Source of the DNA: Ectothiorhodospira lacustris
GTDB taxonomy: Bacteria; Pseudomonadota; Gammaproteobacteria; Ectothiorhodospirales; Ectothiorhodospiraceae
NCBI RefSeq assembly: GCF_022227845.1
Contig: NZ_JAJNQN010000004.1
Location: 124,001 to 188,000, forward strand
DNA: 64,000 bases
Reading direction: 5' to 3'
How positions within the stretch are numbered: the first letter of the stretch is position 1; each line of letters opens with the position of its first letter. The notes under the pieces are model-generated. The model had not been told where the DNA came from. It saw only the letters and a list, made by a program, of their open reading frames with translations, and did not search any database. Shown here in pieces: positions 56,361 to 64,000 of the stretch. A program made the position numbers and the translations under genes.

Positions 56361-59147
56361 ATGATGCAAAAGACCCTGCTTTCCCGTTCCGTGACGGCTC
56401 TGATCCTGCTGCCGGCGCTCATGCTCGGGGGGTGTGGCCAGACCAGTTACAGCGCCGATGAGCGCATGGAGCGCGCCCTGACCTTTCAGGCGGAAGGCGA
56501 CCTGCGCGCCGGGATGATCGAATACAGAAACATCCTGCAGACAGAACCTAATCATGTGGAGGCCCGCTGGCGACTGGGGGTGGCCCATCTGGAACTGGGT
56601 GAGGCCGCCGCCGCCGAGGGTGAATTTCGGCGGGCTATGCACCTGGGTTGGGACGCGCCCGAAGCCGCGGTACTCATGGCCCGCGCCCAGCAGATGCAGG
56701 GCCGGTTCGACAGTGTGGTCAGCGGCCTTGATCCGGACCGTCTGCAGCGCCCCGAGGACATCCGTGACGCCGAAGTGCTGATGGGCTGGGCACTGCTGGG
56801 GTTGGAGCGTCCCGATGATGCCGCCGATGCCTTCCGCAAGGCGCTGGAACTGGCACCCCATCATGCCCCCGCCCTGACCGGACTGGCCCAGGTCCACCTG
56901 CTCAAGGGAGAGATCGACCGTGCCAGGCTTCGCCTGACCGAAGCCCTGGAACACCAGCCCGACTACACCGATGCCTGGGATCTGCTGGGAGAGATCTTCC
57001 GCACCCAGGGACGTCTGGATGATGCCGAGCAGGCCTTCACCCGCATGATCGAAAGTGCCGCCATGCCGTACATGGGCCACTTCAAGCGGGCCCTGACCCG
57101 CATTGCCCGTCAGAACTGGGAGGGGGCCAATGAAGATCATCGGGCGTTGGTGCGACTGGGCAACGACCTGCCGGCCACGGCCTACATCGACGGCATGATC
57201 CGATTCCATGGGCGTGATTTCCAGGGCGCCGTGCGCGCACTGGAAACCGCTCTGCGCGGCAATCCCGGCTATCTGCCGGCCCTGTTCTTTGCCGGCGCCG
57301 CCCACTATGCCCTGGGCAATCTCCAGCAGGCCGATACCCATCTGGGCCGTTTCGTGCGGGTACAGCCCGACTCGGTTGCGGCCAATCGGTTGCTGGCTGC
57401 CGTCCGCCTGCAGGCCGGACAGGTGGAAGATGCCGAGGTACTCCTGGATCGCGCCCTGGCCCGGGATCCGGCAGACCTGCTGGCCCTTGAGCTGATGGCG
57501 GGCGTCCATGCCATGCGCGGCGATGCCGCGGCCGGCATCGGTTTGCTGCGGGAACGGGTGGCGCTGGATCCGGAATCCATTCCCGCTCGCATGAGACTGG
57601 CCCGAGCCCTGATCGAAGGCGGTGAGCGAGTGGCCGGGCTCAAGGAGCTGGAATCCCTGCAATCCCTTATTCCTGATGAGCAGATGCTGGAACTGGCTAC
57701 GGTGGTGCGGCTGCTGGAAGAACGCAATTTTCAGGAGGCCCTGACCCTGGCGCAGGAGCTGGATGAAAAGCAGCCGGATCGGGCCGCGCTCAGCAACCTG
57801 ATCGGCGTGGCGCATCTGGGGCTGGGGGATCTGGCCCAGGGCCGGGAGTCCTTTGAACGGGCCCGGCGCCAGGAACCCGGTAATCTCATTGCCACCCGGA
57901 ATCTGGCGGTGTTGGCGATGCAGATGGAGGGGCCGGATCAGGCCCGGCAGATTCTGGAGTCCTCCCTGCAGCAACGTCCCGATGACCATCGGCTGTTGCT
58001 GCTGCTGGCCAACCTGGAAGAAAACCGGGGTGACCGGACCCGGGTCGGCCCCTTGCTGGAGCGAGCGGTGGCCGCCGCCCCCGAGGCGTTGGAACCAAAG
58101 ATCCTGCTGGCCCGTTACTACCTTAACAACGATGAGTCCCGGCGTGCCGTCTCCCTGCTGGAGGGGTTGCGTGCCGCCAACCCGGATAATCCCGCTCTGC
58201 TGGAAACCCTGGCCCTGTCCCAGGCGGCGTCCGGGCAGGTGGACAATGCCATCACCCATCTGAGGCGCCTCACCGAGATCGCGCCACGGAATGCGGAAAC
58301 CCATTATCGTCTGGGTCTGCTGCAGCACCAGGCAGGGCGCCCGGCCGAGGCCCGAGGCGCCCTGGCCCGGTCCCTGGAGCTGGATGCAGAGCATCTGGGT
58401 GCCCTGGCGGCCCTGGCCGACCTGGAGCGGGAGGCGGGGCGTCCACAGGAAGTTCTGACCCTGTCCCGCCGCCTGCAGTCCCTGGAGGCCGGCCGTGCCT
58501 TCGGGTGGTTGTTGGAGGGGGATGTTCACTACGCGGCCGAGTCCTTCGGCAAGGCGGCCGACGCCTATGAGTCCTCCTATCAGGCCCAGGCCACCACCGA
58601 GTCCGCCATCAAATACTTCGAGGCCCGGCGCCGGGCAGGGGATCTGCAACAGGCCCGTCGACTGCTGGCCGGCAGGGTGGACGCGGTGCCCGCCGATGCC
58701 CAGTCGCGGATGGTGCTTGGCACGTCCTTCCTGGAAACGGAGGAATACGACCGGGCGCTGCCCCATTATGAAATCCTGGTGGAGCAGGTGCCGGGCAATG
58801 CCATCTTACTCAACAATCTCGCCTTCATGTATCTGAGACAGGGGGACGAGCGCGCCCTGGCAATGGCCCGGGAAGCCCATCGACTGGCCCCCGAGATTCC
58901 TCACATCCAGGACACCCTGGGCATGGCCCTGCTGGCGCAGGGGGATACCGTCGAGGCCCTCCGATTGATCCAGGCCGCTCGCGAGGCCCTGCCGGATGAT
59001 CCCACCATCGGCTATCACCATGCCCTGGCCTTGCATCACAACCAGCGTTCGGCAGAAGCCCGTGCCGTGCTTGAGTCCTTGCTGGCCAAGTCTGGTGCCT
59101 TCAGCGAGCGTGCGGCGGCCGAGGCCCTGCTGTCGCAACTGAAGTGA
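56361..59147 (+). CDS. prsT: PEP-CTERM system TPR-repeat lipoprotein PrsT
   Basis: 928-aa lipoprotein with lipobox LMLGGC (Cys about residue 25), followed by some twenty tetratricopeptide repeats, for example VEARWRLGVAHLELGEAAAA, TDAWDLLGEIFRTQGRLDDA and NAILLNNLAFMYLRQGDERA. Length and layout match PrsT, the TPR protein that accompanies the exosortase A (XrtA)/PEP-CTERM exopolysaccharide system. A second ATG three bases downstream is an alternative start. The system's exosortase is not in the window, but a PEP-CTERM substrate gene is at 62140. It ends at a strong terminator. Confidence 0.88.
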   Translation: MMQKTLLSRSVTALILLPALMLGGCGQTSYSADERMERALTFQAEGDLRAGMIEYRNILQTEPNHVEARWRLGVAHLELGEAAAAEGEFRRAMHLGWDAPEAAVLMARAQQMQGRFDSVVSGLDPDRLQRPEDIRDAEVLMGWALLGLERPDDAADAFRKALELAPHHAPALTGLAQVHLLKGEIDRARLRLTEALEHQPDYTDAWDLLGEIFRTQGRLDDAEQAFTRMIESAAMPYMGHFKRALTRIARQNWEGANEDHRALVRLGNDLPATAYIDGMIRFHGRDFQGAVRALETALRGNPGYLPALFFAGAAHYALGNLQQADTHLGRFVRVQPDSVAANRLLAAVRLQAGQVEDAEVLLDRALARDPADLLALELMAGVHAMRGDAAAGIGLLRERVALDPESIPARMRLARALIEGGERVAGLKELESLQSLIPDEQMLELATVVRLLEERNFQEALTLAQELDEKQPDRAALSNLIGVAHLGLGDLAQGRESFERARRQEPGNLIATRNLAVLAMQMEGPDQARQILESSLQQRPDDHRLLLLLANLEENRGDRTRVGPLLERAVAAAPEALEPKILLARYYLNNDESRRAVSLLEGLRAANPDNPALLETLALSQAASGQVDNAITHLRRLTEIAPRNAETHYRLGLLQHQAGRPAEARGALARSLELDAEHLGALAALADLEREAGRPQEVLTLSRRLQSLEAGRAFGWLLEGDVHYAAESFGKAADAYESSYQAQATTESAIKYFEARRRAGDLQQARRLLAGRVDAVPADAQSRMVLGTSFLETEEYDRALPHYEILVEQVPGNAILLNNLAFMYLRQGDERALAMAREAHRLAPEIPHIQDTLGMALLAQGDTVEALRLIQAAREALPDDPTIGYHHALALHHNQRSAEARAVLESLLAKSGAFSERAAAEALLSQLK

Positions 59148-59156
59148 CGGTCGCTT

Positions 59157-59189
59157 GACCCGGCCCCTGCACCTGCGGGGCCGGGTCTT
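59157..59189 (+). terminator. Strong hairpin terminator after prsT
   Basis: GACCCGGCCCC and GGGGCCGGGTC, perfect 11-bp arms around a 9-nt loop, beginning 10 bp after the prsT stop. The U-tract is short (TT), so it is a strong hairpin but a modest intrinsic terminator. Confidence 0.7.
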
Positions 59190-59263
59190 GTGCATCAAAA
59201 AATGCGCAGTGCTGTGTACACTCAAGGACTCAAGGACGAACATCTGGCGAGAGGTGCCGACCC

Positions 59264-59737
59264 ATGTTGCCTGCATGTGCTGTGCGTTATTACCGTACCG
59301 GGCGGTACGGAGGATTTTCCCTGACCGAGGTCCTGGTGGCCCTGGTCGTGTTGTCCATCGGCCTGCTGGGGCTGGCGGCCCTGCAACTGAACGGTCTCAA
59401 GGGGGCACATTCCGCCTATCAGCGCACCCTGGCAAGCGTGATCGCCGTGGATGCCGGCGAGCGGCTGTGGCTGAGTCTGAGTCCGGATTATCCGTTCCAG
59501 GACCCGGAAGATGTCGAAGCCGACTGGCTGGGCTACTGGCAGGACAGTACGGATTCCCCCTCCCCTGATGCCGACAAGGCCACCTTGCCGGGCTTCAGTG
59601 CCAGTTCCATTGACCCTGACCCTGACGATGGGGGATGGATCATCACCGTGCGCTGGTCCGAGGGACGATTTGACGAGCCCTCCGGTCAGTCGGTGTTCGA
59701 GTACCGCCTCACCCTGCCGACAGGGGGTGGCTTATGA
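59264..59737 (+). CDS. pilV: Type IV pilus minor pilin PilV
   Basis: 157-aa prepilin. The type III signal GGFSLTEVLVALVVLSIGLL (cleavage after Gly17 by PilD, mature N-terminal Phe, Glu+5) and LAALQLNGLKGAHSAYQRTL are PilV hallmarks. The rest forms the globular domain ending RWSEGRFDEPSGQSVFEYRL. GAGAGG precedes ATG 59264. PilV helps prime pilus assembly with PilW, PilX and PilE. Its stop overlaps the pilW start by four bases. Confidence 0.9.
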   Translation: MLPACAVRYYRTGRYGGFSLTEVLVALVVLSIGLLGLAALQLNGLKGAHSAYQRTLASVIAVDAGERLWLSLSPDYPFQDPEDVEADWLGYWQDSTDSPSPDADKATLPGFSASSIDPDPDDGGWIITVRWSEGRFDEPSGQSVFEYRLTLPTGGGL

Positions 59738-60288
59738 GCGCACCTTCCTCTTGCCGGATTCCCTTGCCGCGCCAGTCGGGCCTGTCCCTGGTGGAACTGA
59801 TGGTGGCCATGGTCTTGGGCCTTCTGCTGCTGGCGGGGGTGATCCAGGTCTTTCTGGGCAACCAGACCGCCTATCGGGAGACTCAGCGCCTGGCCGCCCT
59901 CCAAGAGGCCATCGGCTACGGCGTGGACTTCATGGTCCGGGACATCCGGGGCGCCAGTGCCCTGGAGCATGACAACGGGGTACTCCGGGTGACCCGTGAT
60001 CGGGATCTGGCCTGGTGCGGTGTTGATGTGGGGGTAGGGGATGTCTTCTACTTCGTGGCGGCCGGTGGTCTGCGCTGCGGCGACGGCGCCACCCAGAACC
60101 ATGAGCTGGTGCCGGGGCTGAAGGATGGATCCATGGTCATCAGCCCGATACCGGGCAATGGCCAAACCATCGGCGTCCGTATCAGCCTGGTTTTTGAAAG
60201 CCGTTCCGCCCCCAATCAGCCCGTCCATGAGCACTTTGTGCAATTTCATGTGGCGCTGCGCAACGCCCTTCTGCCTTACGTTCAATAG
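59734..60288 (+). CDS. pilW: Type IV pilus minor pilin PilW (short)
   Basis: 184-aa prepilin: RQSGLSLVELMVAMVLGLLL with Gly/Leu cleavage site and Glu+5, then GVIQVFLGNQTAYRETQRLA, ALQEAIGYGVDFMVRDIRGA, the core of PilW. Usual PilW proteins are about 300-350 aa, so the C-terminal domain is much reduced; a stop at 60286-60288 ends it cleanly. It is coupled to pilV. Confidence 0.88.
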   Translation: MSAPSSCRIPLPRQSGLSLVELMVAMVLGLLLLAGVIQVFLGNQTAYRETQRLAALQEAIGYGVDFMVRDIRGASALEHDNGVLRVTRDRDLAWCGVDVGVGDVFYFVAAGGLRCGDGATQNHELVPGLKDGSMVISPIPGNGQTIGVRISLVFESRSAPNQPVHEHFVQFHVALRNALLPYVQ

Positions 60289-60392
60289 CCTCTTGCCTGC
60301 ACCGAACTCTGAACCAGTTCAAGGTTTTCCGGGTATCGGGTTGCTCTAATGGATGAATCGAGGCGACAGACGGACTTGTCAGGGAGGTTGAG

Positions 60393-61670
60393 ATGTCCAT
60401 TTCTCCGGTTCGCGAGCGGGGTGCCGTGCTGGTGGTCAGCCTGGTGCTTCTTGTCCTGGCCACCCTTGTGGGCGTGAGCGGCATCAGCACGGCGCTGATC
60501 CAGGAAAGGATTGCCGGTAATCACAAGCAGATCTCCGATGCCTTCATGGCGGCGGAGAGCGGGCTGGTCAATGTTGTTAATGTGCTGGCGGATGCATCTG
60601 CTGACGCCTGGGATTCGGAAGAGGGCATGCTGGCGGCCATCGGCGGTAGCGGTCCCCATTATGTGAGTGGCCCTGGCGGTGCTTACTGGACGGCTGAAGT
60701 CGACTATCCCTACTTGGATGATGAGCGCCACGCTGAAATCACGGTGACCGGGGAGGCTGCGGGCATTGGCGCACGTCGTGTGCTCAAGCTGAACGTGGAT
60801 CGGTATCTTGGCCCCCCCGGTTCGGGGGATCCGGTGCCTGATTCCGCCTATACCTGCATCGGTGCCGCCTGTGAGCTGGCCCGGGTGCTGCCGAAACAAG
60901 GCAAGCTTTACTACAATGGCGGGGACTGGCTTCCCCCCAGCGAACTCTCTTGCGAAGTCGGTAACTGTTTAACAGGCACCCTTCTGGACGAAGCGGAATC
61001 CATGGCAGGTATCCACCTGGTGTCATCCGAGGGTCATCTGACGGAGTCCGAGACACTCGATATCCTCTCTGATCTGCCGGCGCAAATAACCGGCGAGCCC
61101 CAGATAAAGGTCACACTGCCGGATGCTTTTGGCGGCCCTCCGGGGGGGCGCGGCTGGCAGGAGTATGTGCATGAGTTGCTCAATGGCCGCTCCGAAATGG
61201 TTTCCACGCTTGAGCTTGGCCTCTCCGCGGACACCGGCAGTCTTGGCCTCGGTGACTTGGTTCACACCGAGACGCCGGGTGTCTACCACATCACCGGCTC
61301 CGGCAGCATCGGCCTGTCTGAGAACGTTCATGGCGCTGGTGTTCTGGTCATTTCCGGCGGCATGTCCGATAACATCATGCACACAGTCAATCTTTTTCCC
61401 TCAAAGGGGACGTTCATTTTTGAAGGGCTGGTCATCCTTGTGAACGGCGCCATCGTGAACACCGAATTGGCCAATATCAGCATCTACGGGGCGGTGGTTA
61501 CCCTGCTCGACGAGCATGCGGAATCGGGTGGTGGATTGATGGGCAATGTGGATATCCGCTACAGCAGCAAGGCCTTGGAGCAGTTGACCGAACACCGCCT
61601 CTGGGATCCCCTCCGCCCGGAGTTCACATGGACCTGGCGTGAAGTGATGGACCAAGGTCAGGACATATGA
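60393..61670 (+). CDS. PilX-like minor pilin with large C-terminal passenger domain
   Basis: 425-aa protein. The N-terminal hydrophobic segment ERGAVLVVSLVLLVLATLVG, GVSGISTALIQERIAGNHKQ and SDAFMAAESGLVNVVNV are PilX_N (normally a protein of about 170-200 aa). A roughly 300-residue extension follows, with Cys pairs (YTCIGAACELARV, ELSCEVGNCLTG) and a beta-rich, repetitive last third (HITGSGSIGLSENVHGAGVL, TFIFEGLVILVNGAIVNTEL, LANISIYGAVVTLLDEHAES) suggesting a right-handed beta-helix or bactofilin-like fold. GGGAGG precedes the ATG. Neither pilY1 nor pilE follows, so the cluster is incomplete. Confidence 0.82.
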   Translation: MSISPVRERGAVLVVSLVLLVLATLVGVSGISTALIQERIAGNHKQISDAFMAAESGLVNVVNVLADASADAWDSEEGMLAAIGGSGPHYVSGPGGAYWTAEVDYPYLDDERHAEITVTGEAAGIGARRVLKLNVDRYLGPPGSGDPVPDSAYTCIGAACELARVLPKQGKLYYNGGDWLPPSELSCEVGNCLTGTLLDEAESMAGIHLVSSEGHLTESETLDILSDLPAQITGEPQIKVTLPDAFGGPPGGRGWQEYVHELLNGRSEMVSTLELGLSADTGSLGLGDLVHTETPGVYHITGSGSIGLSENVHGAGVLVISGGMSDNIMHTVNLFPSKGTFIFEGLVILVNGAIVNTELANISIYGAVVTLLDEHAESGGGLMGNVDIRYSSKALEQLTEHRLWDPLRPEFTWTWREVMDQGQDI

Positions 61671-61688
61671 TTTGACCCAGTGCGCGAC

Positions 61689-61797
61689 AAGCCCCGCCGT
61701 TCAGGGCGGGGAGGGATATCATGTTCTTATGAACCTACGGTCGGGCGGACTTTGCAACCTCTCGGCAGGAATCCCCTTCCCTCAAAGATAGAGGGGC
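61689..61797. repeat. Two IS200/IS605-like end hairpins, possible MITE-like remnant
   Basis: AAGCCCCGCCGTTCAGGGCG followed by GGGAGGGATATCATG near 61692, and GGAATCCCCTTCCCTC with GAGGGGCGTCAAGC near 61770-61803. Both resemble the subterminal hairpins of IS200/IS605 elements, which often end in GGGGAGGATGTCA. No tnpA or tnpB lies between, so this is either a remnant or a short non-autonomous element. Confidence 0.45.
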
Positions 61798-61827
61798 GTC
61801 AAGCGATCTGGTCCTCGCAGTGATCAG

Positions 61828-61895
61828 GTCATTCCCGCGAAGGCGGGAATCCAGTCAAATTGAAATCCCGGACTCCCGCCTTCGCGGGAATGACG
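61828..61895. repeat. dRS3-like inverted repeat pair
   Basis: GTCATTCCCGCGAAGGCGGG followed by AATCCAG, then, after a short AT-rich loop, CTCCCGCCTTCGCGGGAATG and ACGGCG. The two halves are inverted relative to each other. Confidence 0.8.
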
Positions 61896-62056
61896 GCGAG
61901 GGGGCGGAACTCCCTTGGCCGCGGGCATGTGTGCGCCGTCTTCTTATCCTTTCTTCATGCCTTCAGCATGATTTTCTCCGTCAGTTTTTTTTACACAATT
62001 ATGTGGTTGGGCGGCAAGGGTTTACTTACCGGCTTGATTTTTTAGGTGTTTCTTTA

Positions 62057-62073
62057 TTGGCTTGGTGTTTGCA
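62057..62073 (+). promoter_or_regulatory. Sigma-54 (RpoN) -24/-12 promoter of the PEP-CTERM gene
   Basis: TTGGCTTGGTGTTTGCA matches the RpoN consensus YTGGCACGRNNNTTGCW at all but two positions, including the GG at -24 and the GC at -12 with correct spacing. It lies 66 bp before the ATG of the PEP-CTERM gene. PEP-CTERM genes are known to be driven by RpoN with the PrsK/PrsR two-component system. An enhancer site is expected 80-150 bp upstream. Confidence 0.75.
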
Positions 62074-62139
62074 TTGAGCTCCCGGGTCAAGCATTGAAAT
62101 GCTCTACCGCCGCATAACAATAAATAGGGGACTCCATCT

Positions 62140-62958
62140 ATGAAGGCCAGAGTATGCGCCCTTGGGCTCGCTTTGTTGTTTGCTTTACCCGCAGGCGGGC
62201 ATGCCGCGGCCATCGTTGGTGGCTTTAATGGCAACACCCTTGCCCCTAATGACGATAACTCCACCGGGCTTGTCGATATCGGGTTTGAGGCGAACTTCTT
62301 TGGTATGACATTCAGCCAACTTTACGTGAACAATAACGGTAATGTGACTTTTGGGTCTCCGTTGGCGGCATTTACACCTTTCGATCTGACATCGACGGGC
62401 AGACAGATCATTGCCCCGTTTTTCGCCGATGTGGATACTCGCATGGCTGGTGATCCCGTCACCTTCGGTATGGGCGTGTTTGACGGCCGTGGTGCATTCG
62501 GGGTCAACTGGATCAATGTTGACTATTTTTCGAGCAGCGAGACCCATACCAGCAGAAACAGTTTCCAGTTGATTCTGGTGGACCGGTCGGATGTCGCTCC
62601 GGGAGATTTTGACTTCATTTTCAACTACGACCAGATTCAGTGGGAAACCGGGACTTTCAGTGGGGGAGACGTGAATGGCCTTGGTGGAAACTCTGCGCGG
62701 GTCGGCTTCTCCAACGGTACTCGTGATCCTGGAACCTTCTTCGAGCTGTTCGGTTCGGCCATCAATGGAGCCTTTTTGGATGGTGGCCCCAATGCGCTGG
62801 TATCAAACCGCTTGAACAGCGATGTTGACGGCAGGTACGTGTTCAGTGCGCGCAGTGGTGGTGTGGCTGTTGATGCCTCTCCGGTCCCCGCGCCCGCAAC
62901 CATTGGCCTTTTGGGCATCGGATTGCTTGGATTGGCTGCAATACGCAGACGCGGCTGA
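62140..62958 (+). CDS. PEP-CTERM sorting-domain protein with NIDO-like domain
   Basis: 272-aa exported protein. Signal peptide RVCALGLALLFALPAGGHAA; a central nidogen-like (NIDO) domain with GFEANFFGMTFSQLYVNNNG, IIAPFFADVDTRM and GVNWINVDYF, DFDFIFNYDQIQWETGTFSG; and a C-terminal sorting signal VPAPATIGLLGIGLLGLAAI with RRRG (PEP/PAP motif, hydrophobic stretch, basic end), recognised by exosortase. AGGGGA precedes the ATG. Such proteins are displayed with exopolysaccharide at the cell surface or in biofilm matrix. It sits between a sigma-54 promoter and a terminator as a single-gene unit. Confidence 0.9.
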   Translation: MKARVCALGLALLFALPAGGHAAAIVGGFNGNTLAPNDDNSTGLVDIGFEANFFGMTFSQLYVNNNGNVTFGSPLAAFTPFDLTSTGRQIIAPFFADVDTRMAGDPVTFGMGVFDGRGAFGVNWINVDYFSSSETHTSRNSFQLILVDRSDVAPGDFDFIFNYDQIQWETGTFSGGDVNGLGGNSARVGFSNGTRDPGTFFELFGSAINGAFLDGGPNALVSNRLNSDVDGRYVFSARSGGVAVDASPVPAPATIGLLGIGLLGLAAIRRRG

Positions 62959-62983
62959 TTTTCGAAAACACCCACGTCCAAGG

Positions 62984-63010
62984 CCTCGCCCTCGGGCGAG
63001 GTTTTTTTTT
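62984..63010 (+). terminator. Rho-independent terminator of the PEP-CTERM gene
   Basis: CCTCGCC-CTCG-GGCGAGG followed by nine T, 26 bp after the stop codon: a canonical intrinsic terminator. Confidence 0.93.
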
Positions 63011-63140
63011 GATGCCCGCCCCGCCGACACGAGAGCAGAACGGCCTTGGCCCTCTCGGGCATCCACTGGACAGGGAGCATGTCCAGAGACTCCTGCGCGG
63101 GGTTTCTGAGAAAACGACTTTTGGCTTTTGACAGGAGAAC

Positions 63141-63256
63141 GTCACTCCCGCGAAAGCGGGAGTCCTGGGCATTCGGCCATCTTTCCCTGGATTCCCGCCT
63201 TCGCGGGAATGACGGCGAGAGGCCCCTTGGTTGGAAACTTCCGCGGGAATGACGGC
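63141..63256. repeat. dRS3-like repeats, three units
   Basis: GTCACTCCCGCGAAAGCGGG followed by AGTCC, the inverted ATTCCCGCCTTCGCGGGAAT with GACGGCGAG, and a third partial unit CCGCGGGAATGACGGCGGGA. It lies between the PEP-CTERM terminator and the Zur-box promoter. Confidence 0.8.
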
Positions 63257-63311
63257 GGGAGGGCGCCTTCAACCTGAATGACCGCATCTCCGCTCTTGAT
63301 TCTGGTTTGTT

Positions 63312-63323
63312 ATGTTATAACAT
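63312..63323. promoter_or_regulatory. Zur box upstream of the outer-membrane protein gene
   Basis: ATGTTATAACAT is a perfect 12-bp palindrome; with flanks it reads GTTATGTTATAACATTGG, close to the gammaproteobacterial Zur site (TGTTATAxTATAACA type). It lies 48 bp before the ATG at 63371, in the promoter zone. Zinc repression is inferred and agrees with the His-rich product. Confidence 0.75.
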
Positions 63324-63370
63324 TGGCCGTGATTGCCGAATCAACGCCCCATCCTGAAACGGAGATGACC

Positions 63371-64000
63371 ATGGCCATGAGACGCCTCCCGCTGCCAGCT
63401 GCCTTGCTGCTGCTTACCCTGTCCGGGGTTTACGCTCAGGAGCCGCCCAGCGGCAGCACCCTTGCCGGTGCCGCCATGACCCCGCTACCGGCATTGGGTG
63501 GCGAACGTGTCTCCTCCGGTAGCGCCTTCAATCCGGATATCTCGGTCATCATCGATACCGTGTATTTGAACGAATTCAGCGGCCATGTGGGCACGCCGGC
63601 CGGGTTCGGGGGCGGCCACGATCATGGTCATGACCACGGCCATGATCACGATCATGGTCACGGCCTGGAGGAGGGCTTCAATTTCCGTTCCGCGGAACTC
63701 ACCTTCACCGCCTCCGTGGATCATTACTTCGATGCCCTTCTCACCCTGCACCTGGATGAAGACCACGTGGAGGTGGAGGAAGCCTACATCACCACCCGCA
63801 ACCTGCCCGCCGGACTGCAGATCAAGGCAGGCAAGTTTCTCTCGGACATCGGCTACATCAACGCCCAGCACACCCATGACTGGGCCTTCGTGGATCGCCC
63901 CCTGGTGAACGAATACCTTTTTGGGGATCACGGACTGCAGGAGAAGGGCGTCCAGCTCACCTGGACCCCGAAGACCGCTTTCTACAGCGTCTTCGGCCTG
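63371..64000 (+). CDS. Zinc-regulated outer-membrane protein with His/Asp-rich loop (partial, runs off the right edge)
   Basis: The first 210 codons are in the window, no stop reached. Signal peptide RRLPLPAALLLLTLSGVYAQ, then AFNPDISVIIDTVYLNEFSG, a metal-binding-like run of alternating His, Asp and Gly (about residues 77-92), and barrel-type strands: FNFRSAELTFTASVDHYFDA, HVEVEEAYITTRNLPAGLQI and KAGKFLSDIGYINAQHTHDW. The last resembles proteins annotated as zinc-regulated outer-membrane receptors/porins. The start is ATG 63371 with GGAG six bases upstream. The Zur box supports a role in zinc uptake; whether it is TonB-dependent cannot be seen. Confidence 0.8.
   Translation, partial: MAMRRLPLPAALLLLTLSGVYAQEPPSGSTLAGAAMTPLPALGGERVSSGSAFNPDISVIIDTVYLNEFSGHVGTPAGFGGGHDHGHDHGHDHDHGHGLEEGFNFRSAELTFTASVDHYFDALLTLHLDEDHVEVEEAYITTRNLPAGLQIKAGKFLSDIGYINAQHTHDWAFVDRPLVNEYLFGDHGLQEKGVQLTWTPKTAFYSVFGL

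Larger units (their letters stand above)
61671..62139. other. Intergenic region between PilX-like and PEP-CTERM genes
   Basis: About 470 bp, no supported gene. From left to right: two IS200/IS605-type end hairpins (61689-61797), a dRS3-like inverted pair (61828-61895), an AT-rich patch with near-palindromic CACAATTATGTG (61994-62005), and a sigma-54 promoter match (62057-62073) reading into the PEP-CTERM gene. Confidence 0.6.

Overview
The window looks like the chromosome of a GC-rich, carbon-fixing gammaproteobacterium, probably a sulfur-oxidising Ectothiorhodospiraceae/Thioalkalivibrio-like chemolithoautotroph. This rests on a cso-type alpha-carboxysome operon with form IA RubisCO, a neighbouring SulP-type (BicA-like) transporter, gammaproteobacterial gene neighbourhoods (priA-argS-SPOR, aroK-aroB-DamX-like, rpoD-dnaG) and a PEP-CTERM/PrsT surface-protein system. 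The species assignment is inference.

Layout. 1-6530 (minus): cbbL-cbbS-csoS2-csoSCA-csoS4A-csoS4B-csoS1-csoS1, running off the left edge. 6531-7092: divergent control region with an expanded hairpin repeat. 7093-8760 (plus): SulP transporter, the likely bicarbonate supplier. 8766-14360: PagL-like lipid A deacylase, then an RND efflux operon divergent from its TetR/AcrR-type regulator, with a perfect operator palindrome between them. 14423-17864: P-type cation ATPase and a class I glutamine amidotransferase. 17865-19996: an AT-richer patch with an IS630 scrap and a GmrSD-like (DUF262/DUF1524) type IV restriction protein, probably acquired. 20145-31539 (minus): hrpA, SPOR protein, argS, priA and the pntAA-pntAB-pntB transhydrogenase. 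31865-35331: HNH nuclease, ferrochelatase, MoCF/CinA-like protein, cytochrome b561.

35946-47667 is an integrated genetic element of about 11.7 kb in tRNA-Ile(CAU). It is bounded by a 48-bp direct repeat of the tRNA 3' half and carries a tyrosine integrase, an excisionase-like HTH gene, many short translationally coupled genes, a RepA-like hexameric ATPase, an iteron-like repeat cluster inside the next gene, a DUF5131 protein, a terminase-small-subunit-like protein and a lambda-gpD-like head decoration protein. No large terminase, portal, major capsid, tail or lysis gene is recognisable. This is what a phage satellite that redirects and modifies a helper's particles would look like, and it is the best candidate here for an undescribed system.

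47620-56195 (minus): intact tRNA-Ile(CAU), rpoD, dnaG, a DamX/ExeA-like AAA-SPOR protein, a dGTPase-like gene, aroB and aroK. 56361-62958 (plus): PrsT TPR lipoprotein, PilV/PilW/PilX-like minor pilins, and a PEP-CTERM protein preceded by a good sigma-54 promoter match. 63371-64000: start of a His-rich outer-membrane protein behind a Zur-box palindrome. Several dRS3-like ATTCCCGCG/CGCGGGAAT inverted repeats are scattered between genes. Gene starts were re-chosen from ribosome-binding sites where the longest open frame was clearly too long.
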